Below, one piece after another: positions 8,652 through 16,518 of a DNA stretch of 23,698 nt (the stretch's first letter is position 1; every line of letters starts with the position of its first letter). Below the pieces are notes generated by a model, which was not told where the DNA came from, did not search any database, and saw only the letters and a program-made list of their open reading frames with translations. The DNA comes from Sedimenticola_A endophacoides (lineage in GTDB: Bacteria; Pseudomonadota; Gammaproteobacteria; Chromatiales; Chromatiaceae), in contig PQCO01000170.1 of the NCBI GenBank assembly GCA_003062345.1, positions 1-23,698 on the forward strand, written 5' to 3'. Made by a program: the position numbers and the translations under genes.

Positions 8652-8685
8652 AGGATAGGGGGGGCCAGCTGAACCGGGGCTGAAC
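8652..8685 (-). promoter_or_regulatory. Candidate OmpR-family operator and -10 element
   Basis: Minus strand: GTTCAG, 5 bp, GTTCAG (8669-8685; 11-bp period), then 11 bp, then TATCCT (8652-8657). Direct half-sites one helical turn apart that replace the -35 about 10 bp before a -10 are the layout of PhoB/PmrA/QseB-type activated promoters. The -10 is only a moderate match. Confidence 0.45.
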
Positions 8686-8837
8686 GGAACCGCAGAGCCA
8701 TCCGGTGGGTGAGGCGGATTAAAGAGATCGCCTGCGCCGCCGACATAATATGCCGGGGCTACGCCAACGACCGAACCCCGCCACCAAAACAACCAGCGGG
8801 GCGCACAACCCCGCTATCCTTATGGAATGGATCCGAA

Positions 8838-9155
8838 ATGAAACAGACCGTTCGCTTCAAGGTTCCCGCGCAAATCCAGGCGGAGGCGGACCGCTGCACC
8901 AAGGAACACGCCTGCCTCAACGACCCCTGCTTCGACCCCTGCTTCGACCCCTGCTTCGACCCCTGCTTCGACCCCTGCTTCGACCCCTGCTTCGACCTCT
9001 GCCCGACCGAGTTCACCGACACCGAGGGGGGCTTCTGCCGCCTGCTGTGCGAGAAGGAGCCCGGGCAGCGCTGCCCCTACCGGTCGGATATCGGTGCCAG
9101 GCCGGTCTGCACCTGCCCCGTGCGCCAGGAGATCTTCAGAAAATACGGGGTCTGA
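8838..9155 (+). CDS. Cysteine-rich protein with CFDP tandem repeats
   Basis: A 105-residue protein I do not recognise. It starts MKQTVRFKVPAQIQAEADRC, continues with CTKEHACLN, then six tandem Cys-Phe-Asp-Pro tetrapeptides, then a C-terminal part with CRLLCEKEPGQRCPY and CTCPVRQEIFRKYG. Sixteen cysteines in all suggest metal or Fe-S binding or heavy disulfide/thiol chemistry. Without the repeat it reads as a small domain of about 80 residues with paired cysteines at both ends, so the repeat looks like an insertion into a loop. No signal peptide or membrane segment. ATG at 8838 was chosen over longer upstream reading because the preceding residues are low-quality GC-rich filler; the ribosome-binding site is weak. 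Function unknown. Confidence 0.65.
   Translation: MKQTVRFKVPAQIQAEADRCTKEHACLNDPCFDPCFDPCFDPCFDPCFDPCFDLCPTEFTDTEGGFCRLLCEKEPGQRCPYRSDIGARPVCTCPVRQEIFRKYGV
8922..9002 (+). repeat. 12-bp in-frame tandem repeat
   Basis: Six perfect copies of GACCCCTGCTTC run from 8922 to 8993, followed by a degenerate seventh (GACCTCTGC). Each unit adds four codons, so copy-number changes by slippage keep the frame. Perfect identity, including third positions, indicates recent expansion. Confidence 0.97.
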
Positions 9156-9404
9156 TCACCACCCGCCCAGCCACCGCAGCCATAGCGGGAGAGTAAGCAT
9201 CGACAACACGGTGGAGACGGTCACCGCACCGGCGTAGAGCCCCGGCTCCAGACGGTGGTGGTCACACAACACCATCCCGAGAACCATGGCCGGCGTCGCC
9301 GATTCCAGCACCACCGCCGAGACCACCCCGGACGCCAGACCACCGGCCCGGGCCTCAGGGTATCCCAGCGCAACCCCATGCCCAGGGCGATGCACACTCA
9401 ACAT
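9156..9404 (-). pseudogene. 3' remnant of an AEC-family transporter gene
   Basis: About 75 codons resemble the last part of an auxin-efflux-carrier (AEC) family permease: GGLASGVVSAVVLESATPAM followed by a final helix TVSTVLSMLTLPLWLRWL. Normal members have about 300 residues and ten helices; here only the last two remain, and the upstream open frame (to 9494) shows no further similarity or start site. The gene appears to have lost its 5' three quarters by deletion, leaving its stop codon abutting the stop of the cysteine-rich gene. The exact break near 9400 is uncertain. Confidence 0.7.
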
Positions 9405-9543
9405 CTCTGCATAATCCAGGATCCCGGATCCGAATGCCAGCGCCGCCGCCCTCGGCGCCTGGTCCGACGGACTATTTCCCGGGCGTGCGATCGGCTATCA
9501 TTGCGCCCTCGCAATGAACCCGACAGCCGCACAGGAACCTCCC

Positions 9544-10725
9544 ATGGCCTACAGCGCTTTCAATCCACCGGTCCGCACCCTCATGGGGCCCGGCCCCTCC
9601 GACGTCCACCCCCGCATCCTGGCGGCGATGTCGCGACCCACCATCGGCCACCTCGACCCGGCTTTCGTCGCCATGATGGAGGAGACCAAGGGACTGCTGC
9701 AGTACGCCTTTCAGACTGAAAACGCCCTGACCATGCCGATATCGGCCCCCGGCTCAGCCGGTATGGAGTGCTGCTTCGCCAACCTGGTGGAACCGGGTGA
9801 TACGGTTATCGTCTGCCAGAACGGCGTCTTCGGCGGACGCATGAAAGAGAACGTGGAGCGCTGCGGCGGGACACCGGTGATGGTGGAGGATACCTGGGGC
9901 GAGGCGGTCGACCCGGACAAACTGGAAGCGGCCCTGAAGGCCCACCCGCAGGCCTCACTGGTCGCCTTCGTCCACGCGGAGACCTCCACCGGCGCCCAGT
10001 CCGACGCCCGGGCCCTGGTCGAACTGGCCCACCGTCACGACTGTCTGACCATCGTCGATGCCGTCACCTCCCTCGGCGGCACCCCGGTCAAGGTCGATGA
10101 GTGGGCGATCGACGCCATCTATTCAGGCTCCCAGAAGTGCCTCTCCTGCACCCCCGGCCTCTCCCCTGTCAGCTTCAGCGAGCGCGCCCTGGAGAAGGTG
10201 CGCAACCGCAGCCACAAGGTCCAGAGCTGGTTCCTCGATCTCAATCTGGTAATGGGCTACTGGGGCGGCGGCGCCAAGCGCGCCTACCACCATACCGCCC
10301 CGGTCAACGCCCTCTACGCCCTGCACGAAGCGCTGCGGATCCTGCACGAGGAGGGGCTGGAGAGCGCCTGGGAGCGCCATCGCCACCACCACCTGGCCCT
10401 GAAGGCGGGACTGGAGGCGATGGGCCTGCGCTTCATCGTCGACCAGGCGCACCGCCTGCCCCAACTCAATGCGGTCTCCATACCCGGGGGGGTGGATGAC
10501 GCGCAGGTGCGCGCACGCCTGCTCGGCGATTACAACCTGGAGATCGGCGCAGGGCTCGGAGCCCTTGCCGGGAAGGTGTGGCGCATCGGCCAGATGGGCC
10601 ATGCCAGCCGGGCCGAGAACATCCTGCTCTGCGTCGCGGCCCTGGAGGCGGTCCTCTCCGACAGCGGCGCCGATATCCACACCGGCGTGGCCCTGGCCGC
10701 CACCCAGCAGGCGCTGGGCGCCTGA
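9544..10725 (+). CDS. Class V aminotransferase, alanine/serine-glyoxylate type
   Basis: A 393-residue PLP enzyme of the alanine-glyoxylate / serine-glyoxylate aminotransferase group. Blocks seen: LMGPGPSDVHPRILAAM, the GSAGMECCFANL cofactor phosphate region, HAETSTGAQ, IVDAVTSLGG with the cofactor Asp, and SGSQKCLSC with the Schiff-base Lys. It ends with GLGALAGKVWRIGQMGHA. Expected reaction: amino transfer from alanine or serine to glyoxylate, giving glycine; in autotrophs this fits recycling of photorespiratory glyoxylate. Choice between alanine, serine and phosphonoacetaldehyde-related substrates cannot be made from motifs alone. ATG at 9544 follows AGGA; an upstream ATG at 9514 lacks a ribosome-binding site. 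It appears to be a single-gene unit. Confidence 0.9.
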   Translation: MAYSAFNPPVRTLMGPGPSDVHPRILAAMSRPTIGHLDPAFVAMMEETKGLLQYAFQTENALTMPISAPGSAGMECCFANLVEPGDTVIVCQNGVFGGRMKENVERCGGTPVMVEDTWGEAVDPDKLEAALKAHPQASLVAFVHAETSTGAQSDARALVELAHRHDCLTIVDAVTSLGGTPVKVDEWAIDAIYSGSQKCLSCTPGLSPVSFSERALEKVRNRSHKVQSWFLDLNLVMGYWGGGAKRAYHHTAPVNALYALHEALRILHEEGLESAWERHRHHHLALKAGLEAMGLRFIVDQAHRLPQLNAVSIPGGVDDAQVRARLLGDYNLEIGAGLGALAGKVWRIGQMGHASRAENILLCVAALEAVLSDSGADIHTGVALAATQQALGA

Positions 10726-10832
10726 CACCGCTCCACTTCCCAGACACAGACCGGCTGACCGGAGCAGGCGCCTGTTGATCGGCCGCTGAAGCCGGATATA
10801 CGGGCGCCGACCAGATAGCGCGCCATTGCGTA

Positions 10833-10847
10833 GCCGCGCGACGCGGC
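10833..10847. repeat. GC-rich inverted repeat between convergent genes
   Basis: GCCGCG and CGCGGC flank a 3-nt loop, in the 148-bp gap between the aminotransferase and the EAL gene. No T-run follows, so a terminator is possible only in a Rho-assisted sense. Confidence 0.25.
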
Positions 10848-10873
10848 AGGCCTCTGCTGCGGGGGGATGGCGT

Positions 10874-13564
10874 TCACCCCCCGGCCGACGCCTCACCCCC
10901 CCCGGTCAGCGACCCCAGAAGGGCGCACAACCGTTCGTTCATCTCCTGCAACTCGCCGATGCGGCTCACCGCCTCGTGCTGCTGGTCGTGGGTGTGGAGG
11001 GTTAGCAGTTCCACGCTCAGGCGGTGCACCTCCTGGTGCAGGGCGCGAATCCCCGCCAGCGCCTCCCGGTCCAGCGACCCCTGGGGTGGCCCATCCTCCA
11101 GCCAGCGCCCCACCCGGCAGTGTCTGCTCTCCACGGAGGGCGGGGCGGTTCGCCTGCCCCGGACATACTGATCGAGCATCCGCGCCCAGGAGCGGTGATC
11201 GATCTGCGCGTACAGCGTCGGCAGCCGCTCCCGCTCCACCGCCTGCACCCCGTGCCACCGCGCCGGCTGGCGCCAGTGCCCGAGCCAGCCACCGATCGCC
11301 TCGGCGGGCATCGGTCTGGCGATGCCGTAGCCCTGGGCCAGTTCGCAGCCCAACTGCAACAGCACCCGCCCATGCTCCACGGTCTCCACCCCCTCGGCAA
11401 GGGTGGCGCGCTGGAAGGCGGCAGCCAGCGCCAGCACCCCCTCCACGATGGCCAGGTTCTCGGAATCGTCGAGCATCTGGCTGACGAAGGTGCGGTCCAC
11501 CTTGATCAGCCCGACGGGCAGCTGCTTCAGACTGGAGAGCGAGGAGTAGCCCGCGCCGAAGTCGTCCAGCGCGAGTGCGATACCCAACGAACGGCACGCC
11601 TCCATCACCCGGGTGACCCGTGTCAGCTCCCCGCCGCCCCCGGCGCTGACGATCTCCAGACCGAGCCGGCCGGGATCGACGCCGGGGGCCTGCGCCAACC
11701 GCCGCCGCAACATCTCCAGAAAACCGGCGTGGCGCAACTGATGGGCCGATAGGTTGAGGCTGATCGGGCGTTCCAGGCGCGATCCGCTCCACGCCCCAAG
11801 CTGCGCCAGCACCGCGCCGAGGACCCACTCCCCCAGCTCCAGATCCAGCTCACTGCCCTCGACCAGGGGCAGGAACTCCTCAGGGTGCAGCAACCCCTGC
11901 TCCGGGTGATGCCAGCGCAGCAGCGCCTCGTAGCCGATCACCGCGCCGCTGCGCAGGTTGACCTTGGGCTGGTAGAAGAGTTCGAATTCACCCGCATCCA
12001 GGGCCTGGCGCACCCGCCCCAGATCCTCAATCCGCCCGCGTAGCGCGCGGTCGCGACCGGGCTCATAGACACTGAACCGGTTCTTTCCGGCGAGCTTGGA
12101 GCGATACATCGCCTGATCGGCCTGGCGCAGCAACCGTTCGGCGTCCACCTCCTCGTCCTGAGGGTAGAAGCTGACCCCGATACTGGCCGACACCCGCAGC
12201 TCCAGTCCGTCCAGCCACAGCGGACGGGCCACGCACTCCAGCAGACGCCCGAGCATCAGCGAGCCGTCGTCTTCCGGCTCCAGGTCGATCAGCACGGCGA
12301 CGAACTCGTCCCCCCCGAGGCGGGCGATGGTGTCGGTGGTGCGCAGGACCTGCTGCAGGCGGTCGGCAAGCAGGACGCGGTTGGGCAGTTCGGTCAGCGG
12401 GTCGAAGTGGGCGACCCGCTCCAACTGCCGCTGCTGGGCCTTCTGGGCGCGGATGCTGGAGTAGAGGGCCACATAGTGCCCGGCCCCACCCCTCTCGTCT
12501 GCGACTGCGCTGATCGAGAGCAGGAACGGGATCAGTTCACCATCCTTGTGCCGGTTCCATATCTCCCCGCTCCAGCGCCCGTGCGCCGTCAGTCCGCTCC
12601 ACATGGCGGTGTAGAACCCGTCCGCATGGCGCCCCGAGCGCAACAGGCGCGGACTCCGGCCCACCAGTTCGTTGGCCCGATAGCCGGTGGCCGCGCACAG
12701 GGCCTGATTGACATCGACGATGATCCCCCGGGCATCGGTGATCATGATCCCGGCCCCGGCGTGGGCAAAGGCGCTGGCGGCCAACTCCATCCGCCGCTCC
12801 ACCACCCGCGCGCGCCGCAGCTCATCCTCCAGCGACAGCCGGGCTCCGCGCAGTTCGCGCCGTTCACGGAGCAGATCCGCCGCCACTGCGTTGAATGCCT
12901 GGCTCAGGTGTCCCAGTTCGTCACGCGCCAGCACCGGCACCGGCCCGCCATCTTCACCCCGGCGCAGGCGCGCAACGCCTTCGCCGAGATGGCGCAGGGG
13001 TCGCAGGAGGCCAAATTGCAGCAGCATCAGCAGGGCGCCGGACAGCCCCAGGAGCAGCAGCGCCGCCCCCAGCCACAACTTCCTGCGGTAGCGCTCCACC
13101 CGCACTTCAATGGCGGAGCGGTCGGCCAGCACTACCAATTCGCCCAGACGGCGGGCGTCGCTGAACAGGGGAAAGGTGGAGATTGCGTCACCGGTGAGCG
13201 CGCGCCGGATCCGCGCATCGTCAAACCCCTGGGGTACACCCCGGGCAAGGATCCCCCCCCGGCCGTCGCGGACCAGCGCAAACACCACCTCCGGATCGGC
13301 GGCGATCCGCACCACAAGTGCCTGCAGGCGCCGCGCATCGCCCGCCTCCAGGGCCCCGGACGCCGCCTCCGCGGCGAGGCCGCCCAGGCCATTGACGCGC
13401 GACGCCAGACCATCGCGCAGCAGCAGCCCCCGCTCATGGGCCAGATAGGGAAGGAACGCCCCCAGCAGGAGTGCCAGCGGCAGCAGCAAGGCAACGGTGA
13501 ACCTGAGGCGCAACCCCGTGAACAGACCCAATATCCCGCTCCCCGAGAGACTATCCGTACGCAA
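10874..13564 (-). CDS. Membrane PAS-GGDEF(degenerate)-EAL-CZB protein
   Basis: An 896-residue c-di-GMP signalling protein. Order: helix 22-42, periplasmic sensor 43-163, helix 164-186, HAMP 188-240, PAS 262-375, a shortened GGDEF domain 384-500, EAL domain 510-760, and a zinc-binding CZB domain (HRSW 790-793, CRVGRW 816-821, HQEVH 843-847). The GGDEF part runs from LPNRVLLADRLQQ straight into VLRTTDTIARLGGDEF, missing about 50 residues that normally hold the first metal-binding Asp and nucleotide-binding residues. The EAL ligands are present (E546, N604, E637, D667, D668, K688, E724), so I infer a phosphodiesterase rather than a cyclase. The start is uncertain: TTG at 13564 gives the longest form, while TTG at 13531 has a better GGGGAG site. 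It lies 43 bp after trkH. Confidence 0.88.
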   Translation of the reverse strand: MRTDSLSGSGILGLFTGLRLRFTVALLLPLALLLGAFLPYLAHERGLLLRDGLASRVNGLGGLAAEAASGALEAGDARRLQALVVRIAADPEVVFALVRDGRGGILARGVPQGFDDARIRRALTGDAISTFPLFSDARRLGELVVLADRSAIEVRVERYRRKLWLGAALLLLGLSGALLMLLQFGLLRPLRHLGEGVARLRRGEDGGPVPVLARDELGHLSQAFNAVAADLLRERRELRGARLSLEDELRRARVVERRMELAASAFAHAGAGIMITDARGIIVDVNQALCAATGYRANELVGRSPRLLRSGRHADGFYTAMWSGLTAHGRWSGEIWNRHKDGELIPFLLSISAVADERGGAGHYVALYSSIRAQKAQQRQLERVAHFDPLTELPNRVLLADRLQQVLRTTDTIARLGGDEFVAVLIDLEPEDDGSLMLGRLLECVARPLWLDGLELRVSASIGVSFYPQDEEVDAERLLRQADQAMYRSKLAGKNRFSVYEPGRDRALRGRIEDLGRVRQALDAGEFELFYQPKVNLRSGAVIGYEALLRWHHPEQGLLHPEEFLPLVEGSELDLELGEWVLGAVLAQLGAWSGSRLERPISLNLSAHQLRHAGFLEMLRRRLAQAPGVDPGRLGLEIVSAGGGGELTRVTRVMEACRSLGIALALDDFGAGYSSLSSLKQLPVGLIKVDRTFVSQMLDDSENLAIVEGVLALAAAFQRATLAEGVETVEHGRVLLQLGCELAQGYGIARPMPAEAIGGWLGHWRQPARWHGVQAVERERLPTLYAQIDHRSWARMLDQYVRGRRTAPPSVESRHCRVGRWLEDGPPQGSLDREALAGIRALHQEVHRLSVELLTLHTHDQQHEAVSRIGELQEMNERLCALLGSLTGGGEASAGG

Positions 13565-13607
13565 TCAAGTATAGATCACCCCCGCGCCGGCGGGATGGCG
13601 GGGCGGC

Positions 13608-15059
13608 TTACTTGCGCCAGTAGGCGGGGCTGAGCAGCACCAGCAGGGTAAAGATCTCCAGACGACCCAGGAGCATGGCGAAGCAGAGCACCCACTTCGC
13701 CGGATCGTTGATCTGGGCGTAGTTGGCGCTCACCCCTGCCAACCCCGGCCCCAGGTTGTTGATGGAGGCGGCGACCGCCGAGAAGGAGGTCATCAGATCC
13801 AGCCCGGTGAAGGCGAGGGCCAGGCACATAAAGATGAAGCTCGCCACATAGAGGGCGAAGAAGCCCCAGACGGCCTCGACCACCCGGTTATCCACCATCT
13901 TGTCGCCGATGCGCACCGGGATCTGCGCCGCCGGGTGGATCAGGCGCAGGATCTCACGCAGCCCCTGCTTGATCAGGAGCAGGAAGCGGATCACCTTGAT
14001 ACCGCCGCCGGTGGAGCCGGCACACCCCCCCATGAAGCTGGTAAACAGCAGCAGGATGGCGATAAAGCCGGGCCAGAGCGAGTAGTCGGCGGTGGTAAAG
14101 CCGGCCGTGGTACCGATGGAGACGGTCTGGAACACCCCCTTGGCGAAGGCCTCGCCCCAGTCGTCATAGGAGCCCATCAGATAGAGATTGACACTCACCA
14201 CCAGGGCCACCAGGGCCATTACCGCGAAGTAGAAGCGGAACTCCGAATCGAGCAGATAGATGCCCGGGTCACGGCGGCGCAGGGCCATGAAATGGAGGGC
14301 GAAGTTGACCCCGGCGATCAGCATGAAGACCACCGCCACCATCTCGATGGCGGTACTGTCGAAATACCCCATACTGGCGTCATGGGTGGAGAAGCCGCCG
14401 ATGGCGATGGTGGAGAAGGCGTGGCCGACGGCATCGAACAGATCCATGCCGGCGGCCTGGTAGGCGAGGGTGCAGGCGACGGTAAGACCCAGGTAGATGT
14501 ACCACAACGCCTTGGCCGTCTCGGTGATACGCGGGGTGAGCTTGGAGTCCTTGATCGGGCCCGGGGTCTCGGCGCGGTAGAGCTGCATGCCGCCGATACC
14601 GAGCATCGGCAGCACCGCCACCGCCAGCACCACGATCCCCATGCCACCCAGCCACTGCAGCTGCTGACGGTAGAAGAGGATCGACTTGGGGAGCTGATCG
14701 AGACCGACAATCACCGTCGAGCCGGTGGTGGTCAAACCCGAGATCGATTCGAACACGGAATCGGTCAGCGACAGGTGCGGGTACTCCGCCAGGTAGAAAG
14801 GCAGCGCCCCGGACAACCCGAGCACCGTCCAGAACAGCACCACCACCATGAAGCCGTCGCGGGTGCGCAGATCGCGCCGCTGCCCGCGCACCCACACCCA
14901 GGAGAGCGCCCCCACCAGGAAGATCAGGAGGAAGGCGCTCACGAAGGCGCCCGCGGCGCCATCCTCATAGATAAACGAAACGGCGACCGACGGCAGCATG
15001 GTCAGGCTGAAGAGCATCAGCAGGATACCCAGGATGCGCTGCACCACCTTGAAATTCAT
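13608..15059 (-). CDS. trkH: Trk potassium uptake membrane subunit
   Basis: A 483-residue polytopic membrane protein of the TrkH/KtrB group that translocates K+ at the inner membrane. The four pore-loop filter segments are visible: TTTGSTV, AIGGFSTHD, GTTAGFTTAD and NNLGPGLAG. GGCAGSTGGGIKVIRF before the last repeat is the intramembrane-loop block of TrkH. Length matches E. coli TrkH (483). ATG at 15059 lies 15 bp after the trkA stop, so trkA and trkH are co-transcribed and the two proteins form the gated channel complex. Only a short gap follows to the EAL gene. Confidence 0.97.
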   Translation of the reverse strand: MNFKVVQRILGILLMLFSLTMLPSVAVSFIYEDGAAGAFVSAFLLIFLVGALSWVWVRGQRRDLRTRDGFMVVVLFWTVLGLSGALPFYLAEYPHLSLTDSVFESISGLTTTGSTVIVGLDQLPKSILFYRQQLQWLGGMGIVVLAVAVLPMLGIGGMQLYRAETPGPIKDSKLTPRITETAKALWYIYLGLTVACTLAYQAAGMDLFDAVGHAFSTIAIGGFSTHDASMGYFDSTAIEMVAVVFMLIAGVNFALHFMALRRRDPGIYLLDSEFRFYFAVMALVALVVSVNLYLMGSYDDWGEAFAKGVFQTVSIGTTAGFTTADYSLWPGFIAILLLFTSFMGGCAGSTGGGIKVIRFLLLIKQGLREILRLIHPAAQIPVRIGDKMVDNRVVEAVWGFFALYVASFIFMCLALAFTGLDLMTSFSAVAASINNLGPGLAGVSANYAQINDPAKWVLCFAMLLGRLEIFTLLVLLSPAYWRK

Positions 15060-15074
15060 TCCCCGCCCCCGCCG

Positions 15075-16448
15075 CTAGAGAAAGGTCACACCGACCTGAA
15101 ACAGCCGCTCGACCTCGGGTATCTTGCGCTTGTCGATGAGAAACAGGATTACGTGGTCTCCCGACTCGATCACCGTGTCGTGGTGTGCGATCAGCACCTC
15201 CTGACCACGTACGATGGCGCCGATGTTGGCCCCCTTCGGCAGATCGATCTCATCGATCGCGCGGCCCACCACGCGCGACGAGGAGGCATCGCCATGGGCG
15301 ACCGCCTCGATCGCCTCGGCGGCGCCCCTGCGCAGCGAGTGGACCATCTCGACATCGCCCCGGCGCACATGGGTAAGCAGACTGCCGATGGTCGCCTGCT
15401 GGGGCGAGATGGCGATATCGATGCCCTGGTTCTGCACCATGTCGACATACGAGGCGCGGTTGATCAGGGCCATCACCTTGCGCGCCCCAAGGCGCTTGGC
15501 AAGCATCGCCGAGAGGATGTTGGCCTCGTCATCGTTGGTCACCGCGCAGAACACATCGGTGTTTTCGATATTCTCCTCAAGCAGCAGGTTCTCGTCAGCC
15601 ACGTCGCCGTGCAGGACGATGGTGCGCGGCAGCTCCTCGGCGATCTTGGCGGCCCGCGCCTTGTCACACTCGATCAACTTCACCTGGTAGTTGCGTTCCA
15701 GAGCCCCGGCCAGCCGCTTGCCCACGTTGCCGCCGCCGGCGAAGATCAGGCGCTTGAACGGTCGCTCCAGACGGCGCAACTCGCTCATTACGGCGCGAAT
15801 GTTCTCCTTGGCGGCGACAAAAAAGACCTCGTCATCGACCTCGATGGTGGAGTTGCCCTCGGGTTGGATCGCCCGCCCCTGGCGATACACCGCCGCCACC
15901 CGCGCCTCGATGTGCGGCATGTGCTCATAGAGCCGTTTCAGCTCGTTGCCCACCAGGGGGCCGCCGTAGTAGGCCTTCACCGCCACCAGACGCACCAGGC
16001 CGCCGGCGAAGTCCAGCACCTGCAGGGCCCCCGGATTCTCGATCAGGCGCATGATGTAGTCGGTCACCAACTGCTCCGGACTGATCAGCAGATCGATCGG
16101 CAGGGCGTTCTGGGAGAAGAGCTCGGGGTAGTTGGTATAACCGACCGAGCGTACCCGGGCGATCTTGGTGGGGGTGTGAAACAGGGTATAGGCGACCTGA
16201 CAGGCCACCATGTTGGTCTCGTCGCTGTTGGTGACGGCGAGGATCATGTCGGCATCCTCGGCCCCTGCCCGGCGCAGCACGTCGGGCTGCGCGCCGTGGC
16301 CCTGCACTGTACTCAGATCAAGGCGGTCCTGCAGCTCCCGCAGCAGCTCCTGATCCTGATCGACCACCGTGATGTCGTTGGCCTCGGAGACCAGATTGTT
16401 GGCCACCGACGTGCCCACCTGTCCCGCGCCGAGAATGATGATCTTCAT
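15075..16448 (-). CDS. trkA: Trk potassium channel gating subunit, NAD-binding
   Basis: A 457-residue cytoplasmic protein with two RCK units, each with an N-terminal Rossmann domain and C-terminal regulatory domain. The first nucleotide loop is GAGQVGTSVANNL (residues 6-18), and the second, at about residue 240, is AGGGNVGKRLAGAL. TrkA forms the ring beneath TrkH and gates K+ uptake in response to NAD(H)/ATP. Length equals that of E. coli TrkA (458). ATG at 16448 is well supported. A TATAAT element 40 bp upstream suggests an own promoter in the 70-bp gap to ntrX, though read-through from ntrYX is also likely. Confidence 0.97.
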   Translation of the reverse strand: MKIIILGAGQVGTSVANNLVSEANDITVVDQDQELLRELQDRLDLSTVQGHGAQPDVLRRAGAEDADMILAVTNSDETNMVACQVAYTLFHTPTKIARVRSVGYTNYPELFSQNALPIDLLISPEQLVTDYIMRLIENPGALQVLDFAGGLVRLVAVKAYYGGPLVGNELKRLYEHMPHIEARVAAVYRQGRAIQPEGNSTIEVDDEVFFVAAKENIRAVMSELRRLERPFKRLIFAGGGNVGKRLAGALERNYQVKLIECDKARAAKIAEELPRTIVLHGDVADENLLLEENIENTDVFCAVTNDDEANILSAMLAKRLGARKVMALINRASYVDMVQNQGIDIAISPQQATIGSLLTHVRRGDVEMVHSLRRGAAEAIEAVAHGDASSSRVVGRAIDEIDLPKGANIGAIVRGQEVLIAHHDTVIESGDHVILFLIDKRKIPEVERLFQVGVTFL

Positions 16449-16486
16449 TGTTGCTGTCCACCAACGGCCAACCGCTGAAGGCGCGG

Positions 16487-16492
16487 ATTATA
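16487..16492 (-). promoter_or_regulatory. Candidate trkAH promoter (-10)
   Basis: A perfect TATAAT on the minus strand lies in the ntrX-trkA gap; the -35 region at 17-bp spacing is poor. The hexamer sits within a GGCG...CGCC dyad. Expected start near 16480, giving a leader of about 32 nt. Confidence 0.45.
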
Positions 16493-16518
16493 CCGCCTGC
16501 CGGGGCCGGTATCGATCC

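Noticed and set aside
8274..8792. A longer minus-strand frame overlapping the small secreted protein gene
   Set aside because: Gly/Ala-rich filler without a signal peptide; the chosen frame has AGGAGG, ATG and a clean signal peptide.
8922..9002. Regular repeats that might suggest a CRISPR array
   Set aside because: Units are 12 bp with no spacers and lie in frame inside a coding sequence; this is a tandem repeat.
13935..16478. An 847-codon open frame on the plus strand opposite trkH and trkA
   Set aside because: It spans two certain genes and their gap, and its product is rich in His, Gln and Gly, typical of an antisense shadow in GC-rich DNA.
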